From an uncultured Campylobacterota bacterium (lineage in GTDB: Bacteria; Campylobacterota; Campylobacteria; Campylobacterales; Sulfurovaceae), in assembly GCA_937141405.1 (NCBI GenBank), contig CAKZQQ010000005.1, positions 434,001-498,000 on the forward strand: a DNA stretch of 64,000 nt, read 5' to 3'. The position numbers and the translations under genes were made by a program. This document shows, piece after piece, positions 44,454 through 54,071 of the stretch (position 1 is the first letter of the stretch; the number at the start of each line of letters is the position of its first letter). The notes beneath the pieces are model-generated. The model did not search any database. It saw only the letters and a list, made by a program, of their open reading frames with translations, and was not told where the DNA came from.

Positions 44454-45688
44454 GCGATAAACATCTTGATCAAAAAAAAAGCTTTGAGAATCGTTTTGTA
44501 AAGACTATCATAAAACACTATTTTAGGTATGACAAAGATAATCCTTTTATATTTGTCTCCATGATGCTAGCACTTCTCAGTGTCGCCGTTGGAGTCATGG
44601 TGCTTATCTTGGCAATGGGCATCATGAACGGAATGCAAAAAGAGTTTGAAAAAAAACTCTTTGTTATGAACTACCCTCTTACAATGGTCACTTTTCAAAA
44701 AGATGCGATCAATGATAATATGCTTGAAAAACTCCATCAAAAATTTCCAGAACTTAGATTTAGCCCCTTCTATACAACACAAGTAATCAGCAAACACCAA
44801 GGTATGGTTCAAGGAACGATCTTGTATGGAGTAGATAGCAAAAAGGAGAGTGCACTCAACCCTATATATAAAAAATCACAAACCGATAGTACCCAAATAG
44901 AGCCATATAGCATCACGATAGGCGAGGGGTTATCAAGTGAGATAAATGTCTTTAGTGGCGATAAGATCACACTCTATTTCTCTGAACAGCAAGCCATAGG
45001 CTTTGGCACCATGCCGCTTCAAAAAAGATTTACAATTACGGGCATCTATAAAAGTGGGCTCAAAAATTATGACAAAGTGATAGCCTATACGACTCTAGAA
45101 GCCTTTTGGAAACTTTTAGGGAAAAAGCAAGGCTTCTATGACGGGGTTCATATCTATGCTAAAGAGCCGATGAAGATCATAGACGCGATAAAAAAAGTAC
45201 TGCCTGAAAATGTCTTTATAGAGGGATGGTGGGAGCAAAATGGAAACTTTTTTGCTGCTATGGAGTTGGAGAAAAAATCTCTTTTTTTAGTCTTGCTTCT
45301 TATCATTCTCATAGCATCACTCAATATCATCTCCTCTCTTGTAATGACAATTATGAGCAGACGCGCTGAAATAGCGCTTATGAGCACTCTTGGGGTCACT
45401 AAAAGAGAGATTAAAGCTATCTTTTTTAGACTCGGTGCTGCGATAGGGACACTTGGCATCGTGTTGGGCATACTCTTGGCATTCCTTGGAAAGTGGATTA
45501 TCGATACATTTGACATCATATCAGTTCCTGAAGATGTTTACGGTGTCAGCAAGTTGCCAATCGATATAGTATTCAGTGATTTTAGTTTAGTTGTTATCGG
45601 TGCGGCCATTATTGTCATCATAACTTCGCTCTATCCGGCACAAAAAGCAGCAAAACTCAATCCACTCAATATCTTGAGAAATGAGTAA
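44450..45688 (+). CDS. LolC/LolE-type lipoprotein-releasing ABC permease
   Basis: 412 residues, TTG start overlapping the secA stop. Four transmembrane helices and a large periplasmic domain between the first two; FtsX/MacB fold with [25 protein letters not shown], and the C-terminal [18 protein letters not shown]. Its N-terminal helix ([29 protein letters not shown]) is LolC/E-like. It should extract lipoproteins with LolD for LolA; single-permease (LolF-type) systems exist, and only one permease is seen here. Confidence 0.88.
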   Translation: MSDKHLDQKKSFENRFVKTIIKHYFRYDKDNPFIFVSMMLALLSVAVGVMVLILAMGIMNGMQKEFEKKLFVMNYPLTMVTFQKDAINDNMLEKLHQKFPELRFSPFYTTQVISKHQGMVQGTILYGVDSKKESALNPIYKKSQTDSTQIEPYSITIGEGLSSEINVFSGDKITLYFSEQQAIGFGTMPLQKRFTITGIYKSGLKNYDKVIAYTTLEAFWKLLGKKQGFYDGVHIYAKEPMKIIDAIKKVLPENVFIEGWWEQNGNFFAAMELEKKSLFLVLLLIILIASLNIISSLVMTIMSRRAEIALMSTLGVTKREIKAIFFRLGAAIGTLGIVLGILLAFLGKWIIDTFDIISVPEDVYGVSKLPIDIVFSDFSLVVIGAAIIVIITSLYPAQKAAKLNPLNILRNE

Positions 45689-45692
45689 TAAC

Positions 45693-48260
45693 CTACTCTT
45701 TTTCAAATTGCTTGTAAAAAGTTACCATTCGCTCCAAAAAGACAACAGGAAGCAAAAGCACATCTTGTGCTACATTTGTCTCAATTTTTGGGTCTTCATA
45801 GCTCCCCGTAATTCGCGTACCTATCGTTACACTTTCATCTTTGCCGAGTAAGATATAACCAAGAACGGGTATCTTGCTAAGAAAACTTCCGGCCTCTTTT
45901 ACACTCTGAACAGCAAGATCAATCTCGACAACCTTGGTTTTTAAATTCACGGTTCCCCTACCCGCTATATTTGCCGTTTTTCCTCGTATGTATATCGAAT
46001 GAAAATCGATGATATCATCTTTAAGTGTATAGTCTATGATGCCATCTTTTATCTCAAACCCTTTGGATGAAAAGCCCGGAGAGTTCAGTGAAGCTAGCGA
46101 GGGAATTGTATTAAGAAATGCTAAAAGATTATTGTAGAGCATAAAATCATTCATAATTCCACCCTCAATCAATATATCTCCTCTCATCTCTTTATCAATA
46201 TCTCCACTAAATTTAAAACTATATCTCCCATTTTTCAATCCGTTAAAATTGATAAGTTTTGCAAGCAATTTATCTTTTGTTCTATAAGCTTGAAACTCTA
46301 AATGACGATTTTTCTTACTAAACTCTATAATATCGTCATCCATACTGCCAACCACTTTAACATTCTGTTTTGAATCGATATCAGCATCGTAATGATCTGT
46401 TAGAAGTGAATATTTACCATACCGTATCTTGCCATTGTCTGCAGATATACTGATCTTACCAAGAAGACTCTTTGCAGAGTTACTATAATTTTCTTTTGAT
46501 GCAAGAAGCTGCTTGAGATCAACATTCATTGTATCAAGCCAGATGAGTGATTTTTTAGAATCATAAGTTAACTTTTTCCCAAAAGCATTAAGTCGCATAT
46601 TGCCGTTGTTAACCGTCCCACTAAATGGGATTTTGCTCTCACAAACATCATCTTTCTCAAACAAAAAACACTCATCCCAGAAGAGGGTTCCCTCAAATGC
46701 ATAATTCTTAAAATCACTTGTTACGATTTTAAGCGTTCCGCCCTTTTTAGAGATTGGATGATTTTTCATAAATGGAGCTACCTTTTTTATATCTCCTAGC
46801 GATATAGTGACATTACCATCTTCTTTTTGTATCTCCAGATCATATTCGGGCAATTTAAAGAGGAGTTTATTGTCATAATCAACATCCAGCTTTATCTTTT
46901 TATCTTTGATGTTAATAATATTTTTTGTAGCCCCATTAATTGCTAAACTTTTTGTGTCAAGCAACAGCTCGCCTTTCTTTTTCTTCACATCAAGCTTACC
47001 ATCCACTTTGAGATCATAGTCTTTATCTTTGAGCGCTATATCCTTTAGAGTCAATATATTTTTTCTCAAAGTTACCTTGCCACTTTGTGCAATGAGTGGT
47101 ATACCGCCAAGATTAATCTCGCTTTGAGCTAATATATCAACATCTACATTTGCATATATTTTTTTAGGGAAAAATTTAATATTGAGCTCGACATCAGCAC
47201 TTGCTTTGCCGCTATTTTGTCTCACGGGGAGATTGATCTTATATGCACTGAGTATATCTAAAACATTTTGACTTAAAGTGGTATCTTTTGATCCTAAAGA
47301 GACTTTGATTCTTGCCTTATCTTTATAGGGAATATCGCTGATAACCACATTACTCGTTATACTCTCCCCCTCATAGGTTACATTTTTAGGATACAAATGA
47401 AGATCCGAGTGGGTATATTCAACTTTCATATCGGTTGCATGTGCGGCAGGAAGACCTTCTTTAAAATGAACATCTACATCTTTTAATGTAGCCACACCCC
47501 TCATACCATCTAAATCTATATCAAAACGACCATTATGATAGGTCAATTTTGAATTAAACCAATCAAGCTTATAACTTTTTGCTAAAACTTTTGTTGTAAT
47601 CCAAGCTTTGATTTTCTCTTTGAGTGGAAAGATATCAGCAAGAGGTTTGATGTCATGAAATGTATCTGTTTTGATATCAATAGATATGTCATCACTACTC
47701 TTTGTGATAGCAAAAGCCCCATCAAGAGTTGCGCTCTTTATGCTACCGTTAAAATCCGCCGTCTCATCAAGATAGTTATAAACGCCTTTGGAGGCAACGA
47801 CAAGATCACTCTTTTTTAGTTTTGCAAAAGGGATATCAACATTGAGCTTTCCATCCTCTTTTTGCAAGTTTGCGTTAATCTCATAATCATCGCTTAAAAA
47901 ATAAAACTTTTTACCCTCAGTGATGATAAATGTAAGTTTTTTATCTCCGATATGTAGTTGCTTAATCTCAAAATAGTCAAATAGTTTCAAGGTAAAATTG
48001 ATACGATTAAAAAGAGTATCGATATCTTCAAGCGCACTACTCTGCCCGCTTAATGAATAGTTCCATGTAAGCTCTTCGGCTTTAAAAGTCAACTTTTTAT
48101 CAAGTTTTAAGTATAATCCTTTAGCGTTAAATATTCCGCCATAAAAATTATCTAAAGATATTCCTATCTTCAAAATAATAAAAAGAGTGATAAGTATGAT
48201 TGAAAGATATAAAAAAAGATTACCAATGATAAACTTGATAGGACGCGCTACTCTTTTTAT
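45693..48260 (-). CDS. large AsmA/DUF3971-like envelope protein, apparently AUA-started
   Basis: 856 residues from an ATA at 48260; 826 from the conventional TTG at 48173. The body is a long beta-rich, low-complexity chain of AsmA/YhdP type with a conserved C-terminus (KGFEIKDGIIDYTLKDD, VEIDLAVQSVKEAGSFLSKI). AsmA-like proteins bridge inner and outer membranes for lipid transport. The TTG start would remove the N-terminal transmembrane helix that the open frame clearly encodes upstream (FLYLSIILITLFIILKIG). No ATG, GTG or other TTG exists up to the stop at 48279, but AAAGGAA lies seven bases before ATA 48260, giving a basic segment (KRVARPIKF) then the helix. The start is inferred. Confidence 0.75.
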   Translation of the reverse strand: MKRVARPIKFIIGNLFLYLSIILITLFIILKIGISLDNFYGGIFNAKGLYLKLDKKLTFKAEELTWNYSLSGQSSALEDIDTLFNRINFTLKLFDYFEIKQLHIGDKKLTFIITEGKKFYFLSDDYEINANLQKEDGKLNVDIPFAKLKKSDLVVASKGVYNYLDETADFNGSIKSATLDGAFAITKSSDDISIDIKTDTFHDIKPLADIFPLKEKIKAWITTKVLAKSYKLDWFNSKLTYHNGRFDIDLDGMRGVATLKDVDVHFKEGLPAAHATDMKVEYTHSDLHLYPKNVTYEGESITSNVVISDIPYKDKARIKVSLGSKDTTLSQNVLDILSAYKINLPVRQNSGKASADVELNIKFFPKKIYANVDVDILAQSEINLGGIPLIAQSGKVTLRKNILTLKDIALKDKDYDLKVDGKLDVKKKKGELLLDTKSLAINGATKNIINIKDKKIKLDVDYDNKLLFKLPEYDLEIQKEDGNVTISLGDIKKVAPFMKNHPISKKGGTLKIVTSDFKNYAFEGTLFWDECFLFEKDDVCESKIPFSGTVNNGNMRLNAFGKKLTYDSKKSLIWLDTMNVDLKQLLASKENYSNSAKSLLGKISISADNGKIRYGKYSLLTDHYDADIDSKQNVKVVGSMDDDIIEFSKKNRHLEFQAYRTKDKLLAKLINFNGLKNGRYSFKFSGDIDKEMRGDILIEGGIMNDFMLYNNLLAFLNTIPSLASLNSPGFSSKGFEIKDGIIDYTLKDDIIDFHSIYIRGKTANIAGRGTVNLKTKVVEIDLAVQSVKEAGSFLSKIPVLGYILLGKDESVTIGTRITGSYEDPKIETNVAQDVLLLPVVFLERMVTFYKQFEKE

Positions 48261-49158
48261 GATGATTTCCTTTATGTTCTATATAACAATCCCCATCAAA
48301 ACAACTTCGACTGTGCTTGTGCCACAGGGCTCAATAACGCATATTATATCACACTTGGGTAAAAATGGATATGCTGTTTCAAAAATAGATAAATATATAC
48401 TTTGGATGCTTGGAACACCTCAAAGCGGATGGATAAATATGGGAAAAAATGAGATAAACCGTATTGACTTCTTTTATAAAATTGTCAATGGAGAGACGAA
48501 GCTTATGGAGGTACAACTCATACCCGGCGAAACGCTTGTGATTTTCTTTGAAAAGTTAAACAAAGAGCTCGTGCTTGATACGATAAAGCTAGCAAACTAC
48601 TACAATGAGCTCTCACCTTACAAAGAGGGAGGTATTGCTGCTGATACCTATCATGTTCCCTACGGCATTAGTGAGTCTGCACTTATAAGATTTCTCATTA
48701 AAGAGTCCGAAGAGAGATATGCAAATCTTTCAAATAAAATATATGGCGTTTATGATAAAAATCGCTGGAAGAAGATACTCATCATCGCCTCTATCATCCA
48801 AAAAGAAGCAGCAAACAATGAAGAGATGCCACTTGTCTCTTCTGTAATCTACAATAGGCTCTCAAGAGGTATGGCTCTGCAGATGGATGGCACGCTTAAT
48901 TATGGGAAATACTCCAATATAAAAGTAACTCCCGAAAGAATCAAAAACGATACAAGTAGCTACAATACATACAAATACAAAGGGTTGCCTCACGATCCTA
49001 TCTGTGCCGTCTCGACCGATGCTATACTTGCAGCCATTAAGCCTAGCCATACAAAATATCTCTATTTTATGAGACAAAGCAATGGAAAACACCAATTTTC
49101 AAAGACCTACAACCAACACCTTCGATCAATTCAAAAAAGAAAAAGAGACCTTAGATAA
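48196..49158 (+). CDS. mltG: endolytic murein transglycosylase MltG
   Basis: 320 residues. It cleaves nascent glycan strands near the membrane and sets their length. One N-terminal helix (about 14-32), a LysM-like subdomain (VLVPQGSITHIISHLGKNGY), then the catalytic domain with IIQKEAANNEEMPLVSSVIYNRL (catalytic Glu in QKEA) and ALQMDGTLNYG, CAVSTDAILAAIKP. I start at ATG 48196; a GTG at 48187 is a weaker option. Its 5' end overlaps the divergent AsmA-like gene if that starts at 48260. Confidence 0.92.
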   Translation: MIERYKKRLPMINLIGRATLFMMISFMFYITIPIKTTSTVLVPQGSITHIISHLGKNGYAVSKIDKYILWMLGTPQSGWINMGKNEINRIDFFYKIVNGETKLMEVQLIPGETLVIFFEKLNKELVLDTIKLANYYNELSPYKEGGIAADTYHVPYGISESALIRFLIKESEERYANLSNKIYGVYDKNRWKKILIIASIIQKEAANNEEMPLVSSVIYNRLSRGMALQMDGTLNYGKYSNIKVTPERIKNDTSSYNTYKYKGLPHDPICAVSTDAILAAIKPSHTKYLYFMRQSNGKHQFSKTYNQHLRSIQKRKRDLR

Positions 49159-50023
49159 TCTTTTGTCTCATATCTTCAAGATCAAAAAGCATAACATCTT
49201 TTGGCGGATTATTTGCTAGCTCATTTGAAAACCCCTGTTTTGAAAAAAGCACAAATAAATCGGGTTTCATATGAAGCGTTTGGCTCTTAGAGACGAGTTT
49301 GCTCAACTCATTTTTGCAGACTTTTCTGTTTTTATATTTGCACTCTCCAAAAATTACTTTTCCACTCTTTGTAATGGAGATGATATCAAATTCATTATCT
49401 TTGTCCCAATAACTACCAAGTGAAATGATAGGATCTATCTTGGAAAAATGCTCTTTTAGTATCTCGTTTGATAGCTGCTCAAATACAAGACTTCGCAGTC
49501 GTTCATACCCTTTTTCAAAATAATCCATAAATCGATTGGTCTCTTTTGCGATGATTGATGCTCTGTAAGGCTCTACAAATCCAAACCAAAATCGATAAAA
49601 CGGCTTGCTAAATCTAACTTTTGATTGGATTCTATAGCCTCTTTTTACATCATGCGTGTATTCTCTTGAGTGCTCCTGATAGATAATACCTAATGATTCA
49701 AGCTCTTGGATGATCTTCTCCCCAAGTGTCTCTGCTATCCTCGCTTTTTTTAGTATGGCATAGAGCCTTCCATCACCTCTTGCTGAAGCAATAAGTATCT
49801 CTCTATAAGGGGGCTCTAAAATATACTGGGGAGTAATGCAGGATTCTAGTTTTAAAAAATCATTTTCAACTAAATTTTTAATAGATTCAAAGAGATCGGC
49901 AAAATAGTCAAACTCTAAAGGCTCTTCAATACCGCCAAAAATAGAAAAATATTCTATAGCCTGTTCAAAATCCAAATACTTATGCGTATTAAAAAAATCC
50001 CTAAATAACTCTTTTATGTTCAT
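49151..50023 (-). CDS. DUF234-type protein with PD-(D/E)xK nuclease-like domain
   Basis: 290 residues. The N-terminal half is helical and ends in a winged-helix-like region (about 85-165); RFSKPFYRFWFGFVEPYR is typical of DUF234, the C-terminal part of archaeal-type AAA ATPases. The C-terminal third has FDIISITKSGKVIFGECKYKN, a PD-(D/E)xK nuclease-like core (D, E, K). The ATPase half normally fused to this domain is absent, so the protein may act as a regulator or nuclease on its own. It overlaps the end of mltG by eight bases, convergent. Confidence 0.75.
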   Translation of the reverse strand: MNIKELFRDFFNTHKYLDFEQAIEYFSIFGGIEEPLEFDYFADLFESIKNLVENDFLKLESCITPQYILEPPYREILIASARGDGRLYAILKKARIAETLGEKIIQELESLGIIYQEHSREYTHDVKRGYRIQSKVRFSKPFYRFWFGFVEPYRASIIAKETNRFMDYFEKGYERLRSLVFEQLSNEILKEHFSKIDPIISLGSYWDKDNEFDIISITKSGKVIFGECKYKNRKVCKNELSKLVSKSQTLHMKPDLFVLFSKQGFSNELANNPPKDVMLFDLEDMRQKII

Positions 50024-50120
50024 CCTATTTTTATATTATTGGAGTATATTAACATACTTTTGTTACAATATTTTTAATTTTCAGCTATAAAACTTTTAAA
50101 ATTTATCTTTTGAGCATAAA

Positions 50121-50846
50121 ATGGAAAACTTTAACACATCATCACCGGAGATTATCAAGATCCAAAAGGGATTGAGACTTACAAAAACCCTTCTAGTCTC
50201 TTCTCTTGTTGCCGGCGAGAAACATACAGGCAAAAAAACGCTTATAAAAAATATCTTTCCTGATGCTTTTTGGATTGACGCCAGAGATATAAAAGAAGTT
50301 AAAAGAGCTCTAGAGCTTCACCAGGAAGTCGTCTTAACCAATTTTGATAAGTCTCTTCCATATAATGAAAGTGACTTTTACTCCAAAAGGGTTGTTGCAA
50401 TATGTGATGATCCTACGATTGCAAAAAAGAAAGAGTCACTCTTCTCTTTTGTGTATCTCCTGCCTTCGCTCAAAGATAGACCTGAGGATGTAAAAATATT
50501 AACTAAGATATTTCTCAATGAGGCAAAAGAGATTATAGGGACTAACATCGGTGTCAATATGGAGAATCTTGACATATCACAAAACATAAAATCTCTAAAA
50601 AAGTGTATCTATAAAAAAGTTTTTTCAAGTTCTTTGGATAAAAATGAGATAAAATCTATACTGTATAGTTATCTTTATGATGTGCTTGATGAAGAGAGCG
50701 GGTACAGAGAGTTGATTGAGGTTTTTGAAAAGCCGCTTATTGAAGCGGGTCTAAAAAAATATAGATCACAGCTAAAGTTAGCCTCGATACTCAAAATAAA
50801 TAGAAACACACTAAGAAAGAAGATTTATGAGCTTGGAATCGATTGA
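50121..50846 (+). CDS. degenerate NtrC-like (sigma54-activator-derived) regulator
   Basis: 241 residues. An AAA+ core and a Fis-type helix-turn-helix at the end (KLASILKINRNTLRKKIYELGI). The Walker A equivalent is GEKHTGKKT (G32-T40, cf. GESGTGKE of NtrC), and LLPSLKDRPEDVKILTKIFL matches the NtrC LPPLRERxEDI region. The sigma54-contact GAFTGA loop is missing and the Walker B region (VVLTNFDKS) lacks the D-E pair. There is no receiver domain. It should bind DNA but probably cannot activate sigma54. It overlaps the next gene and precedes amt-glnK. Confidence 0.8.
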   Translation: MENFNTSSPEIIKIQKGLRLTKTLLVSSLVAGEKHTGKKTLIKNIFPDAFWIDARDIKEVKRALELHQEVVLTNFDKSLPYNESDFYSKRVVAICDDPTIAKKKESLFSFVYLLPSLKDRPEDVKILTKIFLNEAKEIIGTNIGVNMENLDISQNIKSLKKCIYKKVFSSSLDKNEIKSILYSYLYDVLDEESGYRELIEVFEKPLIEAGLKKYRSQLKLASILKINRNTLRKKIYELGID

Positions 50847-51531
50847 TTTTAACTTTTTAATTGAAGCAGATATTAACCCGGTAATTATCTTCTCTCCTGA
50901 TGGCCATATAATCCACCTCAATTCTACTGCAGAAGTACTTTTAGGATACACATCTTCTAACGAGCTCTTTGAGATAGCCATGCAGTATGCCCCACAGACC
51001 TATGGACACAAAACAACAACCATGGATCTTAAATATAATCTGTTTCTTTTCTATGGTATCACAGTTGGATATGATAATGATGAGTACATCTATCTAAGAC
51101 TCTATCATAAACCAAGACTTGGATCAAATAAAGAGCCCCTTAACTGTAATACAACGCAAACTGATATCAATACGCTTATTGAGGCCAATATTGCACTTTT
51201 CCAGATAGAGAGCAGCGCCGAGATAACTCTTTTAACAGATCAGGGGCTTCCTGAGATAAAGATAGATCAAAACCGCTTCTCTAAATTACTCAATAAATCA
51301 CTAAAAAACTTTAAAGATTGTAATAGTGTTGATATTTCTCTCAAGTTAATCATAGGAGAATATATCATAATCAAAAAAGAGAAACATCAAATACTTTCAC
51401 TTGAAATAAAGTCTGAGAGTAGAGATGTTGCCTTTGATAACCAGCTAGAATCCCTATCGGAAAATAGTTTTATCACTATTTCACTCAATGAAAACTCTAT
51501 CTCCCTTGAAATTCCATTTATTGCGCAATAG
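50827..51531 (+). CDS. degenerate NtrB-like PAS/kinase-derived protein
   Basis: 234 residues. An N-terminal PAS domain (about 8-75, INPVIIFSPDGHIIHLNSTAEVLLGY) is followed by a reduced HATPase-like region (IKIDQNRFSKLLNKSLKNF, NSFITISLNENSISLEIPF). The phospho-acceptor His region of NtrB and the G1/G2 ATP-binding boxes are not recognisable, so kinase activity is unlikely. Its start overlaps the NtrC-like gene by 20 bases. Together they look like a two-component pair that has lost catalysis and now regulates by binding, probably the amt-glnK genes downstream. Confidence 0.65.
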   Translation: MSLESIDFNFLIEADINPVIIFSPDGHIIHLNSTAEVLLGYTSSNELFEIAMQYAPQTYGHKTTTMDLKYNLFLFYGITVGYDNDEYIYLRLYHKPRLGSNKEPLNCNTTQTDINTLIEANIALFQIESSAEITLLTDQGLPEIKIDQNRFSKLLNKSLKNFKDCNSVDISLKLIIGEYIIIKKEKHQILSLEIKSESRDVAFDNQLESLSENSFITISLNENSISLEIPFIAQ

Positions 51532-51630
51532 AAAAAATATAATTGCCTATTTTTTAATCAAAATTTACTATATTGATATTTAGTTTAAATGCTACTATTA
51601 AATTGTGAAAATTAACACAAAGGATTAGAG

Positions 51631-52896
51631 ATGAAAAATAGATTTTTCGCTTTATTGGCACTAATAATGTTGCCAATAGGACTTTTTGCAGATGAAAGCG
51701 CTTTAAATAGCGGCGATACGGCATGGATGATAGTAGCAACTGCATTTGTTATGATTATGACTCCTGCCGGATTGGCACTCTTTTATGGTGGTTTAACAAG
51801 AAGTAAAAATGTTCTCAATACTATGGGGATGAGCTTAATTGCTTTTGCTGTTGGGACACTTGTTTGGGTTTTGTTTGGATACAGTATAGCCTTTGGCGAG
51901 GGTGACTATATAGGAACAGGTAAGCTGTTTTTAGCAGGCATTACGGATGAGAGCTTAAGCGGGAGTATTCCTGAGCTTCTTTTTGTTGCATTCCAGGGTA
52001 CTTTTGCGGCAATTACAATTGCTATCGCATCCGGTTCAATGATAGAGAGAATTAAGTTTTCTACTTACACTATCTTTGTAGCTCTCTGGGTTGTCATAGT
52101 TTATGCTCCTATCACACACTGGGCTTGGGGTGGCGGTACGACACTAAACTTTGGCGAGATGGACTTTGCAGGTGGTACGGTTGTTCATATCAATGCCGGT
52201 GTAGCAGGGCTTGTTGTAGCCATGATAATGGGACCAAGAAAAGATTATGGGAAAGTTGCACTTAAACCATTTTCACCGATACTTGCAGTTCTTGGTGCTG
52301 TATTACTTTGGTTTGGATGGTTTGGATTCAATGCCGGTAGTGAAGTAGCAGCTGACGGCGTTGCGGCAAATGCATTCCTTATAACCAATGTAGCAGCATC
52401 TCTTGGTGTGATCGGATGGATATTTTGCGAATGGATTATCTATAAAAAACCGACACTTATCGGTGGAGCATCAGGTGCAGTAGCCGGTCTAGTAGCGATT
52501 ACTCCTGCCTCTGGTTCTGCAGATACAATAGGTGCAATTATCATTGGTCTTGTGGGTGGTATCGTTGGTTTTGTGGGTGTTTCTAAATTGAAAAAACTAT
52601 TCAAAGTAGATGATTCACTTGATGCATTTTGGGTGCATGGTCTCGTAGGTATTTGGGGTTCTATCGCAACAGCAATATTTGTAGCTCCGTATCTTATGCC
52701 TGAAGATTTTGCACTTGGAAGCCAACTCATAGCGCAAATTAAAGCGGTACTATTGACAATCGTATATAGTGGTGTTATGACAGCCGTTGTTTACTTTATA
52801 TCAAGTATAATTACAGGTGGCGGTAGAGTTAGCGAAGAGACTGAGGATGCAGGTCTTGACGAAAACGTACATGGCGAAAAAGCAATCAATCTCTAA
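51631..52896 (+). CDS. amt: ammonium transporter (Amt family), second copy
   Basis: 421 residues with a cleavable signal peptide (about 1-20, LFADE), then eleven helices. Pore features: DFAGGTVVHINAGVAGL (first His), WFGFNAGSEVA, and FWVHGLVGIWGS (second His). A cytoplasmic tail of about 20 residues (GRVSEETEDAGLDENVHGE) is where GlnK binds. AAAGGA precedes the ATG; an extended -10 (TGCTACTAT) is about 40 bases upstream. It is followed by glnK, as in most bacteria. Confidence 0.95.
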   Translation: MKNRFFALLALIMLPIGLFADESALNSGDTAWMIVATAFVMIMTPAGLALFYGGLTRSKNVLNTMGMSLIAFAVGTLVWVLFGYSIAFGEGDYIGTGKLFLAGITDESLSGSIPELLFVAFQGTFAAITIAIASGSMIERIKFSTYTIFVALWVVIVYAPITHWAWGGGTTLNFGEMDFAGGTVVHINAGVAGLVVAMIMGPRKDYGKVALKPFSPILAVLGAVLLWFGWFGFNAGSEVAADGVAANAFLITNVAASLGVIGWIFCEWIIYKKPTLIGGASGAVAGLVAITPASGSADTIGAIIIGLVGGIVGFVGVSKLKKLFKVDDSLDAFWVHGLVGIWGSIATAIFVAPYLMPEDFALGSQLIAQIKAVLLTIVYSGVMTAVVYFISSIITGGGRVSEETEDAGLDENVHGEKAINL

Positions 52897-53253
<357 letters not shown>

Positions 53254-53260
53254 AACTCAT

Positions 53261-53284
53261 GAACCCCTTATTCTTTAGGGGTTC
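53261..53284 (+). terminator. hairpin after glnK
   Basis: GAACCCCT (53261-53268) and AGGGGTTC (53277-53284) form a perfect eight-pair stem, loop TATTCTTT, just after the glnK stop codon. The stem is GC-rich, but there is no long U-run; a likely terminator of the amt-glnK mRNA. Confidence 0.6.
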
Positions 53285-53345
53285 AAACCTCTCCCTAAAC
53301 TCTCTTTTAGTATGATACAATATCATAAATCAAAAGGGGACAGCA

Positions 53346-54065
53346 ATGATTATAATTCCTGCTCGCATAGGCTCAAGCAGATTTCCAAATAAGATACTAG
53401 CTGATATTGACGGTATCCCAATGGTTGTAAGAACCGCATTGAGTGCACAAAATATTGATAGCGTATGTGTAGCAACCGACTCCGGGGAGGTTATTGACAT
53501 ATGTAAATCATTTGATATCAATGCGATTATCACATCAGATAAGCATAACAGTGGAACTGATCGCATATATGAAGCTGCACAAAAACTACAGTTGCATGGT
53601 GAAGATATAATCATAAATGTACAAGCTGATGAACCTTTTATTGAGCAAGAGGTTATAAAAACTATATATACGCTCACAAAAAGCAACATAAAAAATAGAG
53701 ATGTGCTTATCAATTCATGCTATAAAGAGATCAGCTCTTTGGTGGCCGATGATCCAAATATTGTGAAAGTAGTAACCGACAAAGATGAGATGGCACTCTA
53801 TTTCTCAAGATCAAAGATTCCCTATTCAAGAGATCATTTTTTGGATCAGTATAAAGCGCATATCGGGATATACGGCTTTACAATGCATTCACTTCATCTC
53901 TTTGCAGATTTACCAAATACTATACTTGAAGATATAGAGAAATTAGAACAATTGAGAGCGCTTTATAGCGGCTACAAAATTGCTATGAAAAAAGTAAAAA
54001 CCGATAGTTTCGGGATAGACACTCCTGAAGATTTAGAAAGAGCCTTAAAAATTCATAGGCTCTAA
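53346..54065 (+). CDS. kdsB: 3-deoxy-manno-octulosonate cytidylyltransferase
   Basis: 239 residues. It makes CMP-KDO for the inner core of lipopolysaccharide. It begins MIIIPARIGSSRFPNKILADI with the CTP-binding R-S-R-F pattern, and contains SGTDRIYEAAQKL and INVQADEPFIEQEV, with DSFGIDTPEDLERA near the end. AAAGGGG precedes the ATG. It is convergent with the secretion cluster. Confidence 0.95.
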   Translation: MIIIPARIGSSRFPNKILADIDGIPMVVRTALSAQNIDSVCVATDSGEVIDICKSFDINAIITSDKHNSGTDRIYEAAQKLQLHGEDIIINVQADEPFIEQEVIKTIYTLTKSNIKNRDVLINSCYKEISSLVADDPNIVKVVTDKDEMALYFSRSKIPYSRDHFLDQYKAHIGIYGFTMHSLHLFADLPNTILEDIEKLEQLRALYSGYKIAMKKVKTDSFGIDTPEDLERALKIHRL

Positions 54066-54071
54066 ATTTCC

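Noticed and set aside
51532-51630. Sigma54 -24/-12 promoter before amt
   Set aside because: No GG-N10-GC element is present; an extended -10 sequence explains the start better.
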